A stretch of 42,742 bases of DNA from a bacterium (GTDB taxonomy: Bacteria > Planctomycetota > Planctomycetia > Kolteriales > Kolteriaceae), in assembly GCA_019753235.1 (NCBI GenBank), contig JAIELF010000071.1:1-42742 (forward strand), given 5' to 3'. Positions 8,136 to 17,528 of this stretch are shown here, one piece after another. Position numbers and translations under genes: made by a program. The notes under the pieces were generated by a model that was not told where the DNA came from, searched no databases, and worked only from the letters and a program-made list of their open reading frames with translations. The first letter of the stretch is position 1; the number at the start of each line of letters is the position of its first letter.

Positions 8136-9207
8136 GGCGTTTTGCTCGGGATTTGCGTTTGGATCGTGATGAGCTGGTGGGTTCCGACTCGGGCTTCTCA
8201 TCCCCCCAGCGAGAAAGAATCAGTTTATTGTTTGCGGGGTCGATCTGGTGCTCGAATTGTCCCAGGAAACTGTTTCCCAACAAAGGCTCGGCATCGCGCG
8301 CATTCCGAGGTAACACGGCACACTCGACATCGTTCAATTCGAACGGACCGACCCGGACTGATTTCACTTTGATGAGTTTTCCCTCCAGCGTGTCACCATT
8401 GGCGATTTTCATCATCACACTGGGATCGCTGTCGGTCGGCTCGGCACCCGCTCGCCGAGCCAAGTCAAAGGGTAGGCAAATCATGCCGGCCCCGGTGTCG
8501 AGAACGAACTCCGCGTGAGTATCATCGTTCAAGATGACATCGACGATTCGGACGCCGGACTCGTTTCTTAAAGGGATCTCGCTCGATTGTAATCGCTTTA
8601 AAAGTTTGTCGATCTCTCGCCGATCCGTTTTGAAGTTTCGTCCCGGGCCGAGCGCTGCGGGGCCGGCGGCTCCTGGGGGTAGCTCGGCAATGGCGTCGAG
8701 AACTCCCTGGTCCTTGGCCAACTCTTCGTACTTCTCTGTCAAACGAGCCACCCGCGGACCGAGACTTCGCAATTCCTTGATGACGCCGGCACGTGCCGAC
8801 TCGAAATCGGACCTAGCCTTCTTAATGGCAGCCTCATCATCAGGGCTCTGTCGACTGATCATCGCGGTGATCTGATTGATTCGCACGACCAATTGATTGT
8901 GACGAGCAATGTCGCCGGCCGGAAGATTCGCAAGGGCATCGGTCAGCGCGGTATGCTCTCGCCGAAGGGCGAACTTATCGGCCTGCTGACCTTCCTGAAA
9001 CTCGACCGAGGATCGGAACTTTTTCTGCAAGTCGTTCAGCCGACGAATGCGCGGCCGAAGTTCGGTCATTTCGGCGTGGACTTTGCCTTCATCTGCCAAC
9101 ACCACGAACGTGCCGTCACGCTCGAGATCGTGCTCGGCCAGCTTCGCGGGGAGCGGCTCCGGGTCGGCAGCAAGAATCATGAAAGAAGCAAACCACGTCG
9201 TCACCAT
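8119..9207 (-). CDS. Secreted retropepsin-like aspartic protease with coiled-coil stalk
   Basis: An exported protein of 362 residues. ATG 9207 gives a short signal peptide (TTWFASFMILAADPEP). Residues about 40-170 are a heptad-rich, charged coiled coil. The C-terminal domain (about 205-345) is a single retropepsin-like lobe with the catalytic FVLDTGAGMICLP (Asp237), followed by the strand KVKSVRVGPFELNDVECAVLP and the motif LLGNSFLGQFEHQID, matching the clan AA TIGR02281-type aspartic proteases that act as dimers. The basic C-terminal tail (SSSRSKRKSRAKRHGE) is encoded over the start of the DUF2723 gene. A periplasmic protease, possibly trimerised or extended by its coiled coil, is the best reading. 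The tight coupling with DUF2723 suggests a joint envelope function, which is inference. Confidence 0.8.
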   Translation of the reverse strand: MVTTWFASFMILAADPEPLPAKLAEHDLERDGTFVVLADEGKVHAEMTELRPRIRRLNDLQKKFRSSVEFQEGQQADKFALRREHTALTDALANLPAGDIARHNQLVVRINQITAMISRQSPDDEAAIKKARSDFESARAGVIKELRSLGPRVARLTEKYEELAKDQGVLDAIAELPPGAAGPAALGPGRNFKTDRREIDKLLKRLQSSEIPLRNESGVRIVDVILNDDTHAEFVLDTGAGMICLPFDLARRAGAEPTDSDPSVMMKIANGDTLEGKLIKVKSVRVGPFELNDVECAVLPRNARDAEPLLGNSFLGQFEHQIDPANNKLILSRWGDEKPESEPTSSSRSKRKSRAKRHGETP

Positions 9208-9548
9208 GGGGCACCCGATTCCGTTGGTCAATAGGGGGATGAACTCCTTGGATTCTCTCCTGGTCGAGCACCTGTTGTCAAATCAACCTTCGCTGGAAGC
9301 GGGTGGAGCGCCGATCGGGAAATCCCAAATGGAGGTGGGAGGATGACGTAATCCTTACAACCCGATTGGTCGGCAAAGTTGACCTGCCAGTCAAAGTCCC
9401 CGCGGGGGATTCGGTCATCTGCTTACGCGATGGGAGACGACTTCAAAGAGGAGCGGGACATCATCGGCAGAGCGATTCCGCTTGCTGGGCATGCCTTGTG
9501 CATCTTGTTGCCCGTGGCTAAAGGCCCGCAATCAAGGGAGTCTACTCG
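9208..9548. promoter_or_regulatory. Divergent intergenic region, retropepsin-like gene / AsmA-like gene
   Basis: A 341-base stretch between two divergent starts that must hold promoters for both transcription units. I see no convincing -35/-10 pair or sigma-54 site. A short GC-rich palindrome (TCCCCGCGGGGGA, about 9396-9408) lies near the middle. GGGAG 9 bases before the ATG at 9549 is the ribosome site of the AsmA-like gene. No credible small gene was found. Confidence 0.35.
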
Positions 9549-12500
9549 ATGGCTCGTCGGAAGCCCCCTGTCGAGGACGAAACACTCGATTTGGAAGAGG
9601 AACCTCGCACGGCAGGCCTGATGGGTCGTTTGACAAGTCGCCTGTTTCTTCTGAGCGTTGTCGTCGGTGCTCTCGTCGTGGCCGCCCCCTCGATCGTCAG
9701 CATGCTGGGCCTGACTGATACCTTGGTCGGTCCATGGGTACCCAAGGGGGCTCGGCTTCGTGTCGGCCCCAGCAATCTCGCCTGGTGGTCGCCGATCACG
9801 CTCGAGCAAATTCATTTTCGAACCGACGATGAATCGCTGGATATTCATGTGGAAAGGGTAACGACGAGCGCGTCTCTCTTAGAACTGGCGCTGCAGCCGA
9901 GATCGTGGGGGACGGTTCTTTTGGAATCGCCCGTCGTGGTCGCGAAAGTGATCGCCAAGCCTGTCCAAGAATCGGCCGACTCCGCGGCTTCGCCCGATCC
10001 TGCACAGGCGATCGAGACCATCGACCAGACACTTGCTCACGTGCGAGGTACGATCGAAACGCGAGGGGGAAAGATCAACGTCGACGACGGTCTCGGCGGA
10101 ATATGGTCGATGCAGAACGTCGAAGGAAAAGTAAATGTTTCGCCTGACAGTGACACTCTCATGACACTCGATCTTGCCGGCTCGATGGGGCAGGGGGATC
10201 GTTCCAAGGTGAAAGGCGAAATGCAAGTCAGCCGAGCGAAGAAAGCGACAGGCCAACTCTCGGCAACCGAGTTTCCCCTCGGAATGCTGAATCCTCTCCT
10301 TGCGTGGAACGGGGACGGGGTTCGCTTGGGAGGTTCGTTGACCGGGAAGGCAGATTTCGCGTATGACCTCGAAGCTTCGCGCCTGCAGATCAAGGCGGAG
10401 CAAAAGATGCGAGATCTGGTGATTGCTTCGCCCGCACTCGAACCTGACCGGCTGACGCTGTCGGTGATCGACGGGCGTTTATCGATGGTGGCCGTCGGTT
10501 CAACCATTCAAATCGAAGAGAGCGAGTTCCAAGGAGATTTAGGACGAGCAAGCGCGTCGGGTTCGATTGATTGGTCGAAGCTCTCCGACCCGGCCGGTCA
10601 GAATCTCACCGTCGAAGGGATGGTCGATCTGCCGACATTGGCAGATCGCTTGCCGCATCTGGTTCGCATTCGAGAGGGGGTCGCCGTCGAGTCGGGCAAG
10701 ATCTCCATCAGTTTGTGGCCGGCCGCGGATGCTCCGGGACATTGGGATGGCGTGGCCGAGATTCGTGAGTTTCGTGCCCGTGGTCAGGGGGGCCCGATCG
10801 CGTGGGATAAACCGGTCTCGCTGACCGGTCGAGCAGGTCTGGATGGCGAGGGTCGCGCGGTCGTTGATCAGTTCGTCTGTGAGTCGGATTTTCTACGCGC
10901 CAAAGGGGCGGGGTCGCTGGCGAACTTTGATGTGTCGGCCGTATGTGATCTTTCTCGATTGCAGGATCGCCTCGGGGAGTTGATGGATCTGGGGGACACG
11001 AAGCTGGCGGGTCGATTCAGCGGGCGGGTTCAATCGACGAGAAATACGGCGGGGGGGATTGCCCTCCGCGGAGCAGCCAAGGCGGAAGAACTGCAGGTCC
11101 GCGTGGCAGGAGAGACGCTGCTGGCCGAGCCTCAACTTCAAGCGCAGTTTCAGCTCACCTCGGCCGATCAATCGCTTTCGAAGATTGTGGAAGGTGCCCT
11201 CGTCGTCAAGAACGAACGGGAACACTTCAATGCTCATCTCGTTGAAGCGGTGACAGATTGGAAGGAAGGTTCTTGGGGGACATGGGATGTTCAGGCCAGC
11301 GGCGATCTAGCTGAGTTGGTTCGCCGGGCCGAGAGTGTTTCGACGATGTTCGCTCAATCAAAGCTTGCCGGCGTCGGCGTTGTGAGTGGTCGATTTCAAT
11401 TCGCCCCCAACGTGACCCGTTTCGAGAAGCTTGTCGTTGATGTTCAGGGGCTCGCGTACAACTCGCCGACGGTGAAGGTGGCCGACAAACGAGTTCGACT
11501 CGAGACATCGGGAAGTTTCCAGGGGGAAGACCTCGCGGTTCAACTCGGCCCGACGGCGATCATCGGCCAGTCGGCACAATTCCGCACGGACAAACTCCAA
11601 GGAAAATTGACCGACGACGGCTTCGCCTTGGCTTGTCAAGCCGCCGTCGCTGCCGACCTGTCGGCCGTTCGGCAATGGACGTTGCCCGCCGGCGTGCCGG
11701 TCGACTTGGCCGGGCAGTGGGAAGGGAACATCGGCCTCGAATCGGACGGAAAGCGTTGGGCAACCACCGTGCAAGGCGCCATCAACGACTTCCGCTATGG
11801 CGCGGGAGAGACGCCGACGATCGATGAACCAAAGGTCGAACTCGCTGGCCGGGCGTCCAGCGATGCCGCCCAGCAGGGACTTTCGCTTCAGGATTTTCGT
11901 GTCACGGTTCCGGGTTTGGCGGTGACGGCATCGGGGCAGATGAGCGAACTATCGGCACAGCAGGTCGTCGAGCTAACCGGATGGATTGATTACGATTGGC
12001 AAACACTTTCTCCTCGCCTGCGCGGGCTGTTGGGGGATCAGATTGTTTTTGAAGGTCGTGACCGCCGAGCTTTTCGTCTTCACGGCCCGGTCGCGGCCAA
12101 CAGCAAGGTGGAGTTTGCCGCTGCCCAAGAGAGGTTGGTGGGTGGCTATCCCGGCTTGCAGGGGGAGTTCTCGCTCGGCTGGGAACGAGCTCGGGTCTAT
12201 GGGTTTGCCGCCGGCGCCGCCAATATCGATGGTCGCCTCGCGGATAGTTGGGTCGTGACCAAGCCGGTCTCATTTCCGATGAATCAAGGCAAAGTCGAAC
12301 TCCGGCCCGGTCTCTTTTTTGGGACGCAGGCGACATACCTGCATCACCCCGCCGGCAGGCTTGCCGACCGCGTCCAACTCACCCGAGAGATGTGCGAAGG
12401 GGCGCTTCAGTACATCGCACCGGTGCTAGCAGATTCAGTCGAGGTGAAGGGTTTGGTCTCGGTTGATGTCGAAGAAGTGAAGGTTCCCCTGGGTCATTTG

Positions 12501-12980
12501 GAACAAGCCGACTTTGCCGGCTCGATTCGTTTGGAGGATGCCCAGGCAACGGGGAGTCCGCTTCTGCGCGAGTTGCTGGTCTTGACCGAGGGGCAACCCG
12601 TGGTCGAGATCGACAAGGAATCCGAGATTCGTTTCCGGGTTCGGCAAGGGCGGGTCTATCACGAGGGGCTGCGACTTCGCTTGCCGGGGATGGTGATCGA
12701 GACGTCCGGGTTTGTGGGGCTGGACCGATCGCTCGAGATGACGGCCGAGATGCCGATCCCGCCGAGATGGTTTCCCAACGAACGGGTTCGAGAGAAGCTT
12801 GCCGGTCAGCGGATTCGTGTACCGATCGGGGGAACTTTGGATAAGCCCCGCCTTGATAAGCAGGGCTTTCAGCGTCAAGTGGCCGAGCTCGTCCAAGAGA
12901 GTGCCGGCCGGCTGATCGAGGGAGAAATCAACAAGCAGATTGACAAGCAACTCGGTCGGTTTTTAGACAAGCTCAAGTAA
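9549..12980 (+). CDS. Very large AsmA-like envelope protein
   Basis: A 1143-residue protein with an acidic cytoplasmic N-terminus (residues 1-25), one membrane helix (about 30-53, LFLLSVVVGALVVAAPSIV) and a huge exported part made of repetitive beta-strand-rich sequence. The architecture and the last 250 residues, including repeated short motifs such as LAGSMGQG, GSLTGKADF and ALKGRF-like strands, resemble AsmA/TamB/DUF3971 proteins, which form long beta-grooves that move lipids between inner and outer membranes. The C-terminus ends in an amphipathic helix (LIEGEINKQIDKQLGRFLDKL). Planctomycetes have outer membranes, so a bridge-like lipid transport or outer-membrane maintenance role is plausible. 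The family assignment is by pattern, since AsmA relatives diverge strongly. The gene is monocistronic, ending 10 bases before a convergent stop. Confidence 0.75.
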   Translation: MARRKPPVEDETLDLEEEPRTAGLMGRLTSRLFLLSVVVGALVVAAPSIVSMLGLTDTLVGPWVPKGARLRVGPSNLAWWSPITLEQIHFRTDDESLDIHVERVTTSASLLELALQPRSWGTVLLESPVVVAKVIAKPVQESADSAASPDPAQAIETIDQTLAHVRGTIETRGGKINVDDGLGGIWSMQNVEGKVNVSPDSDTLMTLDLAGSMGQGDRSKVKGEMQVSRAKKATGQLSATEFPLGMLNPLLAWNGDGVRLGGSLTGKADFAYDLEASRLQIKAEQKMRDLVIASPALEPDRLTLSVIDGRLSMVAVGSTIQIEESEFQGDLGRASASGSIDWSKLSDPAGQNLTVEGMVDLPTLADRLPHLVRIREGVAVESGKISISLWPAADAPGHWDGVAEIREFRARGQGGPIAWDKPVSLTGRAGLDGEGRAVVDQFVCESDFLRAKGAGSLANFDVSAVCDLSRLQDRLGELMDLGDTKLAGRFSGRVQSTRNTAGGIALRGAAKAEELQVRVAGETLLAEPQLQAQFQLTSADQSLSKIVEGALVVKNEREHFNAHLVEAVTDWKEGSWGTWDVQASGDLAELVRRAESVSTMFAQSKLAGVGVVSGRFQFAPNVTRFEKLVVDVQGLAYNSPTVKVADKRVRLETSGSFQGEDLAVQLGPTAIIGQSAQFRTDKLQGKLTDDGFALACQAAVAADLSAVRQWTLPAGVPVDLAGQWEGNIGLESDGKRWATTVQGAINDFRYGAGETPTIDEPKVELAGRASSDAAQQGLSLQDFRVTVPGLAVTASGQMSELSAQQVVELTGWIDYDWQTLSPRLRGLLGDQIVFEGRDRRAFRLHGPVAANSKVEFAAAQERLVGGYPGLQGEFSLGWERARVYGFAAGAANIDGRLADSWVVTKPVSFPMNQGKVELRPGLFFGTQATYLHHPAGRLADRVQLTREMCEGALQYIAPVLADSVEVKGLVSVDVEEVKVPLGHLEQADFAGSIRLEDAQATGSPLLRELLVLTEGQPVVEIDKESEIRFRVRQGRVYHEGLRLRLPGMVIETSGFVGLDRSLEMTAEMPIPPRWFPNERVREKLAGQRIRVPIGGTLDKPRLDKQGFQRQVAELVQESAGRLIEGEINKQIDKQLGRFLDKLK

Positions 12981-12990
12981 CCAGCCGTGA

Positions 12991-13269
12991 CTACTTCACG
13001 AGGTTCTTGAGGCTCGCGAGCTTGCCATCCAGTCCAGGGATCAGCTCTTGCTGATCGTTCTTGTAGATCGACCAGACGAAGTCCGGGTGGTTCGTCCAAT
13101 CGTTGAGCGTCCATTCGCGGATGTCGAGGTAAGTGTCCTCGATGCCGGCATTTCGTTTTGGGACATAAGTGAAACCATCGGTAGTGCGAACCAGATGGTA
13201 ATTCATTCCCGCGACGGCCAAAACGCCCCCGGTCATGACTCCTGCGCCGAATTTGAAGATGCCGAACAT
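12991..13269 (-). CDS. Small membrane-anchored or exported protein, unknown function
   Basis: A 92-residue protein. ATG 13269 is preceded by GGGAGGA at ideal spacing, so it is preferred over upstream in-frame codons that would extend the frame to 13629 through non-coding-looking sequence overlapping another gene's start. Residues 1-24 (MFGIFKFGAGVMTGGVLAVAG) form a hydrophobic signal or anchor. The rest is polar and contains GFTYVPKRNAGIEDTYLDIREWTLNDW, which suggests a small folded periplasmic domain. I do not recognise the family. A start of this type with a glycine-rich anchor recurs in planctomycete small proteins, but I cannot name one. It is convergent with the AsmA-like gene, only 10 bases apart. 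Confidence 0.75.
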   Translation of the reverse strand: MFGIFKFGAGVMTGGVLAVAGMNYHLVRTTDGFTYVPKRNAGIEDTYLDIREWTLNDWTNHPDFVWSIYKNDQQELIPGLDGKLASLKNLVK

Positions 13270-13518
13270 GGTGAGATCCTCCCTGCGAATGAACGCGAAT
13301 AAAGCTTGTTTCCTTAAGACCGCCATCTTGTAGCGGACGGCAGAGAACGCTCCAAGAGCTATTCTGTTTGGATATCTGGGTAAACAGGGAAAGGGGGCTC
13401 GCATCTGTTGGAGAAATCCGAATAATGTCGCTACCGCCAGACCTGCCGACCAAGGGTTCCCCCAGCGGGCGAGCCTGTCATGCCAGGCAGGTTGGATTTG
13501 TATCGGAGAGGTATTGGA

Positions 13519-15042
13519 TTGAGTCCCGAATCGGCCGGCGACGAACGCTCTTCTCGCCGTAAACCTTCCAAAGCGAAGGAATCCCGCCCGAAGCGGGACT
13601 CGAGCGCCAACGGCAACGGGCTTCATCATCCGAAGACGCCCGCCGTCGATCTCCCCGCATCGGCCCCCGCGTCTCCGCCGCCGGCCGCATGGATGCCCTT
13701 GGCCTACATGCTCGACGAGATCTCGCTGCTCGATGGGAAGAAATCAAGCTATCGCCCCTCGCTGGATCGGCTTCGCGAGTGGGTCACGGCGTCGATTACG
13801 ACGACCGGGCTTCTGCGTGAGTCTCCTAGCCAAACGCTGGCCGCCGCCGCGCTCTTAATCGATCTACGCAGTAGGCTTGTTCAAAAAGGCTGGCAGAAAA
13901 GCGATTCAAAGAGGCTCGCGCTGATGCTGAATGCCTGCTCGCACAGCCTCTTTCGCGAGGGGAGTCTCTTCTTCAAGGAGCCCCTCTCGGCCAAGCTCTG
14001 GAAGAAGCGATTGACGAGTCTGCGCGATGACAAGGTCGTCGCCGACGTTGCCCAACACGTTCGGTCTCTGCTCTTTGAGGGGAAGCGGAAGAAGTCGCAC
14101 CGCGCCGATGGCCACCTAGGGATTCAGTGTGATGAATGTGGCTGGTCGGTGTTGCGAGGGGAATGGAACTCGAACGCGCCGCACTTAGCGATTCAAACGC
14201 ACGGCAAAAGCATGTCGCTGGAGTTCCGTCTCCGGGGTCAACAGGTCGCGCGCGGAGCTTGGACGACGAACGTTGTCGTGGATGGAGAATCGATCGAGAC
14301 ATCCGCACCGTGGGAGAATGTCGGCTGGAACAGCGACGAATCGGGCCAATATGTTGAATATCGACAAGATCTCGGCAACGGGGCATCGCTGGATCGGCTG
14401 ATCTTCTTAGCTCGGCCAGCGGGATTACTTTTTCTGCTGGATGCGATTCAAGGACCCAACGAAGCGAATTGGCGAGCCGAGTCGGCGTGGGTGACTTCCC
14501 CCGGACACGAGCTGAAATCGACAGCCGGCTTCCGCGCCGTCGAAACTTCGTTGGCGGACGGGACCGCACTACGAGTGTTGCCGCTCGGGGCTGCCCCCAC
14601 CCTGCAGGAACCTTCTGCCGGCGGGATCGAGGCGGCCGGGAATCAGCTTCGCTGGTGGCTAGAATCGCGCGGCCAACGAATGGCATTTCCACTCGTGATG
14701 GGCTGGGACAAGAAAGGACTGGCTCTGCCTCGACCTTGGCGAAGACTCACCGTGACCAATGATGGCCCCGTGATGACGCCCTCAGAGGCGGCTGCCTATC
14801 GGTTCTCTCATCAGGGAAAAAGCGTTGTTCTGTTCCGCTCGCTGTTGGGAACTCGCCGAATGGCGTTTCTCGGTCATCAGACCTTCTACGAGACTCTCAT
14901 CGGCGAATTCAAAAAGGATGGGACGCTTAAGGATTGGTTGAGTGTCGATGCCGACCCCGATACGCCTTGGGATTATTTCGGGGCCTTGACCCATCGCCAG
15001 CACACGGCTCCGCATCCGCATGAAGTCCGCCGCGACCGCTGA
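13519..15042 (+). CDS. Hypothetical protein with heparinase II/III-like C-terminal region
   Basis: A 507-residue protein without a signal peptide. TTG 13519 is chosen because GGAGAGG sits 7 bases upstream. The first 55 residues are a charged, then Pro/Ala-rich, low-complexity segment (SRRKPSKAKESRPKRD, PASAPASPPPAA). Residues about 60-200 are helical. From CDECGWSVLRGEW onward the protein is beta-rich, with patterns (GWSVLRGEW, HLAIQTHG, VEYRQDLGNGASLDRLIFL, LLFLLDAIQGP) resembling the C-terminal beta-sandwich of heparinase II/III-type proteins. The catalytic toroid of such lyases is not evident, so enzymatic activity is doubtful. It sits between envelope genes and just upstream of the glycan block. 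Function is unknown; the heparinase comparison is tentative. Confidence 0.7.
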   Translation: MSPESAGDERSSRRKPSKAKESRPKRDSSANGNGLHHPKTPAVDLPASAPASPPPAAWMPLAYMLDEISLLDGKKSSYRPSLDRLREWVTASITTTGLLRESPSQTLAAAALLIDLRSRLVQKGWQKSDSKRLALMLNACSHSLFREGSLFFKEPLSAKLWKKRLTSLRDDKVVADVAQHVRSLLFEGKRKKSHRADGHLGIQCDECGWSVLRGEWNSNAPHLAIQTHGKSMSLEFRLRGQQVARGAWTTNVVVDGESIETSAPWENVGWNSDESGQYVEYRQDLGNGASLDRLIFLARPAGLLFLLDAIQGPNEANWRAESAWVTSPGHELKSTAGFRAVETSLADGTALRVLPLGAAPTLQEPSAGGIEAAGNQLRWWLESRGQRMAFPLVMGWDKKGLALPRPWRRLTVTNDGPVMTPSEAAAYRFSHQGKSVVLFRSLLGTRRMAFLGHQTFYETLIGEFKKDGTLKDWLSVDADPDTPWDYFGALTHRQHTAPHPHEVRRDR

Positions 15043-15059
15043 GAAAAGACCAATCCATC

Positions 15060-16484
15060 TCAGTAATCGATCACGCCGTGAAAGAGCAGAACGCGGTGGA
15101 TCCAAGATCTACTCCAGGGGCTGTACCAGCTATCGAACATCGACAGCATCGAAATGGCCAATGCTGCTCCGATGAGCCATCGGCCTTGTTTGCCGCCGAC
15201 CCAGGGTGCGATGCCGCTGGGGAGATAGAGTAGCCAAATCAAGCTAAGCCATTGCATCCAGCGCAGGCCGTGGCAAAACCCTCCGTAGTTTCGTTGATCA
15301 GAAACGAGCATGTAGAATCCGAAAACCGCGGCCGAGGCCAGCATGACAATCCACGCCATGACCGTCGGAAGCGACGACCTTCCCACGAGCCCCCGGGCGA
15401 TTCCGATCACCGCGTAAAACAAGATTGGTGAAAGCGAGAAGACGCCGTGATGCCCGACGAGCGAATGCAGAGCGTAAATGTGGATTGGCTCGGGATGATC
15501 ATTGAGCGCGTCGATGCCGGACTTATCCTTTCGAGCCCAGTAGCTTGGCTGACCGTTGGCATCCTTTTGGTAAAGATCCTTTTGCAGATAGGCCGGGATG
15601 TAATTCTTCACGTTCCATGGATCGTTGGGATCACCGACGGCCCAGAAATTGGTGAGAAAAAATGCTGCGGTCACGAACGCGATCGTTGGACCGAAACCGA
15701 AGATCGCCTTCTTGAAGTCGACGTACAGCAGTGTCAGTCCAATCCCAACGACGAAAACGCCCGCAGGCAATTCGTTGGCCGCCGTCCACCCCGCCAAGAG
15801 CCCCACAAAGGCGAAACGCCACCATTCCCTTTTCTGGCCAGCGAGAATTCGCCAAAGATGATACATCGCAGCTAGCCCACTGGTGGCGGCAATGACATGG
15901 TTGTTGAGCGTCACCAAGTACCCGGTCACCAGCGTTCCGAAGCCCGCCGCGAATAGGCAGACCGTCCATGTGAATGCATCGAGGCGCAGGGCATCGAGAA
16001 ATCTTTTGTAAAGCCAGAGAGTCCCGAGAAAGGGAAGGATCTGAAAGACCCAGATGCCGAGCTTCGTGTAGATGTTGATCGAACCTGGGATCGAGGGCTT
16101 ATCAGGGATGCGGAGATCCTTTGTGATCGGTTGTCCGACGATGGGTTTCATGATGCCGATAAAGCCAGCCAGTACCGTTGGTAGCAACGGGGGCTTGCTC
16201 GAGATCGTCTTCTGATCGTGTCGACGAACGACCTTGTCGATGGTGTCGAGCTGCTGCTTGTCACCGTATTGGGGCGTGTCGAAGATCTCGTACGTTCGGT
16301 ACTCGACCAGGCTCCAGACCGTATCCCAGCGGGATGCGTCATTGGCGCTCATCACGCCGCGCGAGTTCCAGGTATAGCCCACCAGGGCGATGGTCCAAAA
16401 GAGTGCAAAGCAGCGAAAGAATAGATCGCGGGAGATGACCAGAGGAGGATTCATCGGACCAGGAATCGATTCGCTGATGCTCAT
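15060..16484 (-). CDS. Polytopic membrane protein, GT-C-like
   Basis: An integral membrane protein of about 474 residues with some ten hydrophobic segments. The first extracytoplasmic loop contains SANDASRWDTVWSLVEYRTYEI and then SKPPLLPTVLAG, a pattern shared by GT-C-type enzymes that use polyprenyl-phosphate sugars (acidic residues in loop 1 and an SKPP-like motif before the second helix). A large periplasmic loop lies around residues 275-345 (PNDPWNVKNYIPAYLQKDLYQ). It follows the GT2 gene by about 30 bases on the same strand, so the lipid-linked sugar made by that enzyme may be its donor; that is inference. ATG 16484 is chosen over a TTG 18 bases upstream, with no strong ribosome site for either. 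Exact reaction unknown. Confidence 0.75.
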   Translation of the reverse strand: MSISESIPGPMNPPLVISRDLFFRCFALFWTIALVGYTWNSRGVMSANDASRWDTVWSLVEYRTYEIFDTPQYGDKQQLDTIDKVVRRHDQKTISSKPPLLPTVLAGFIGIMKPIVGQPITKDLRIPDKPSIPGSINIYTKLGIWVFQILPFLGTLWLYKRFLDALRLDAFTWTVCLFAAGFGTLVTGYLVTLNNHVIAATSGLAAMYHLWRILAGQKREWWRFAFVGLLAGWTAANELPAGVFVVGIGLTLLYVDFKKAIFGFGPTIAFVTAAFFLTNFWAVGDPNDPWNVKNYIPAYLQKDLYQKDANGQPSYWARKDKSGIDALNDHPEPIHIYALHSLVGHHGVFSLSPILFYAVIGIARGLVGRSSLPTVMAWIVMLASAAVFGFYMLVSDQRNYGGFCHGLRWMQWLSLIWLLYLPSGIAPWVGGKQGRWLIGAALAISMLSMFDSWYSPWSRSWIHRVLLFHGVIDY

Positions 16485-16514
16485 GGAATGCTGGCCCTGC
16501 AAGATCGAAGAATG

Positions 16515-17528
16515 TCAACGGCGATCGGTCGGCACGCGGTCGCCCTCGGGCGGCTGGGCACTTCCGATTTCCTCGGCAATGCTATAGATTGATTCGCCTC
16601 GTTGCATGCGAAAAGCGATCAATTCACCAATCAAGCCCAGTGAGAACATCTGCATTCCCACTAAGACCGCGGTCGCGGAAAAGACAAGGAGCGGGCGCTG
16701 ACCGATCGGCGGAAAGCCGGCCCCCAACTGCGTCAGAATCCAGATCACCGCCAAATAGCTCATCCCCAGAGCGCCGATCGCCATGGCCCCCAATCCCACT
16801 GTCCCGATCATATGTTGCGGGCGATGTTGGTACGACGTGAGGAACTTCACCGTCACGAGATCGATGAAGCCAGCAAGGAAGCGGGTCCATCGATACTTCG
16901 AATGACCGAACTCTCGCGGGCGATGATGGACTGGAATCTCGCCGATGCGAAAGCCCCGCGCGGCCGCCAGGATCGGCGTAAAGCGGTGAAATTCGCCGTA
17001 AAGCTGGATCTCTTTGATGACCTCGCTTCGGTAGGCTTTCAGGCCGCAATTGATGTCATGCAAACGAACACCGGTCCAGCGACTCACCATGGTGTTAAAG
17101 ACCCGGCTGGGCAAAACCTTGTGCCAGGGATCATGGCGAATCTGCTTCCATCCACTGACCAGATCAAATCCTTGATCCAATTTGGCCAGTAGCCGAGGAA
17201 TCTCGGCCGGATCATCCTGTAGGTCGGCATCCATCGTGATGATGCGTCGGCCACGTGTCCGCGCGAAGCCTGCCTGTAGGGCTGCAGCCTTTCCAAAATT
17301 TCGGCGAAACCGAATCCCCACAACGTTTGAGACGGCGCTGGCGATTTCCTCGATCTCGTCCCAAGATCCATCGGTTGATCCATCATCGACAAAGATTATC
17401 TCCGTGTTACCTGCGAGCGGACTGACGGCTTGCTGAATCTGTCGCACCAATTCGCGCAGGCTGGCTTGTTCATTGAACAAGGGGATGACCACGGAAATCT
17501 CGATCTTCGCTGCCGACTCACTCATCAT
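16515..17528 (-). CDS. Family 2 glycosyltransferase, DPM1/GtrB-like with two membrane helices
   Basis: A membrane-bound glycosyltransferase that probably moves a sugar from a nucleotide donor to a polyprenyl phosphate on the cytoplasmic side. The GT-A domain begins at ISVVIPLFNEQASL, with VDDGSTDGSWDE, RNFGKAAALQAGF and the metal-binding MDADLQDDP. HDINCGLKAYR and HHRPREFGHSKYRWTRFL are characteristic of the DPM1/GtrB/ArnC branch. Two C-terminal membrane segments follow (MIGTVGLGAMAIGALGMSYLAVIW and LLVFSATAVLVGMQMFSLGLIGELIAF). Starts at 17528 or 17525 both fall inside the last codons of the upstream membrane-protein gene, an ATGATGAGTGA arrangement that indicates translational coupling. It forms an operon with the downstream GT-C-like gene. 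Confidence 0.92.
   Translation of the reverse strand: MMSESAAKIEISVVIPLFNEQASLRELVRQIQQAVSPLAGNTEIIFVDDGSTDGSWDEIEEIASAVSNVVGIRFRRNFGKAAALQAGFARTRGRRIITMDADLQDDPAEIPRLLAKLDQGFDLVSGWKQIRHDPWHKVLPSRVFNTMVSRWTGVRLHDINCGLKAYRSEVIKEIQLYGEFHRFTPILAAARGFRIGEIPVHHRPREFGHSKYRWTRFLAGFIDLVTVKFLTSYQHRPQHMIGTVGLGAMAIGALGMSYLAVIWILTQLGAGFPPIGQRPLLVFSATAVLVGMQMFSLGLIGELIAFRMQRGESIYSIAEEIGSAQPPEGDRVPTDRR

Noticed and set aside
13270..13629. Upstream extension of the 92-residue protein
   Set aside because: The extension has no ribosome site and overlaps the start of the next gene, while ATG 13269 has a strong GGGAGGA.
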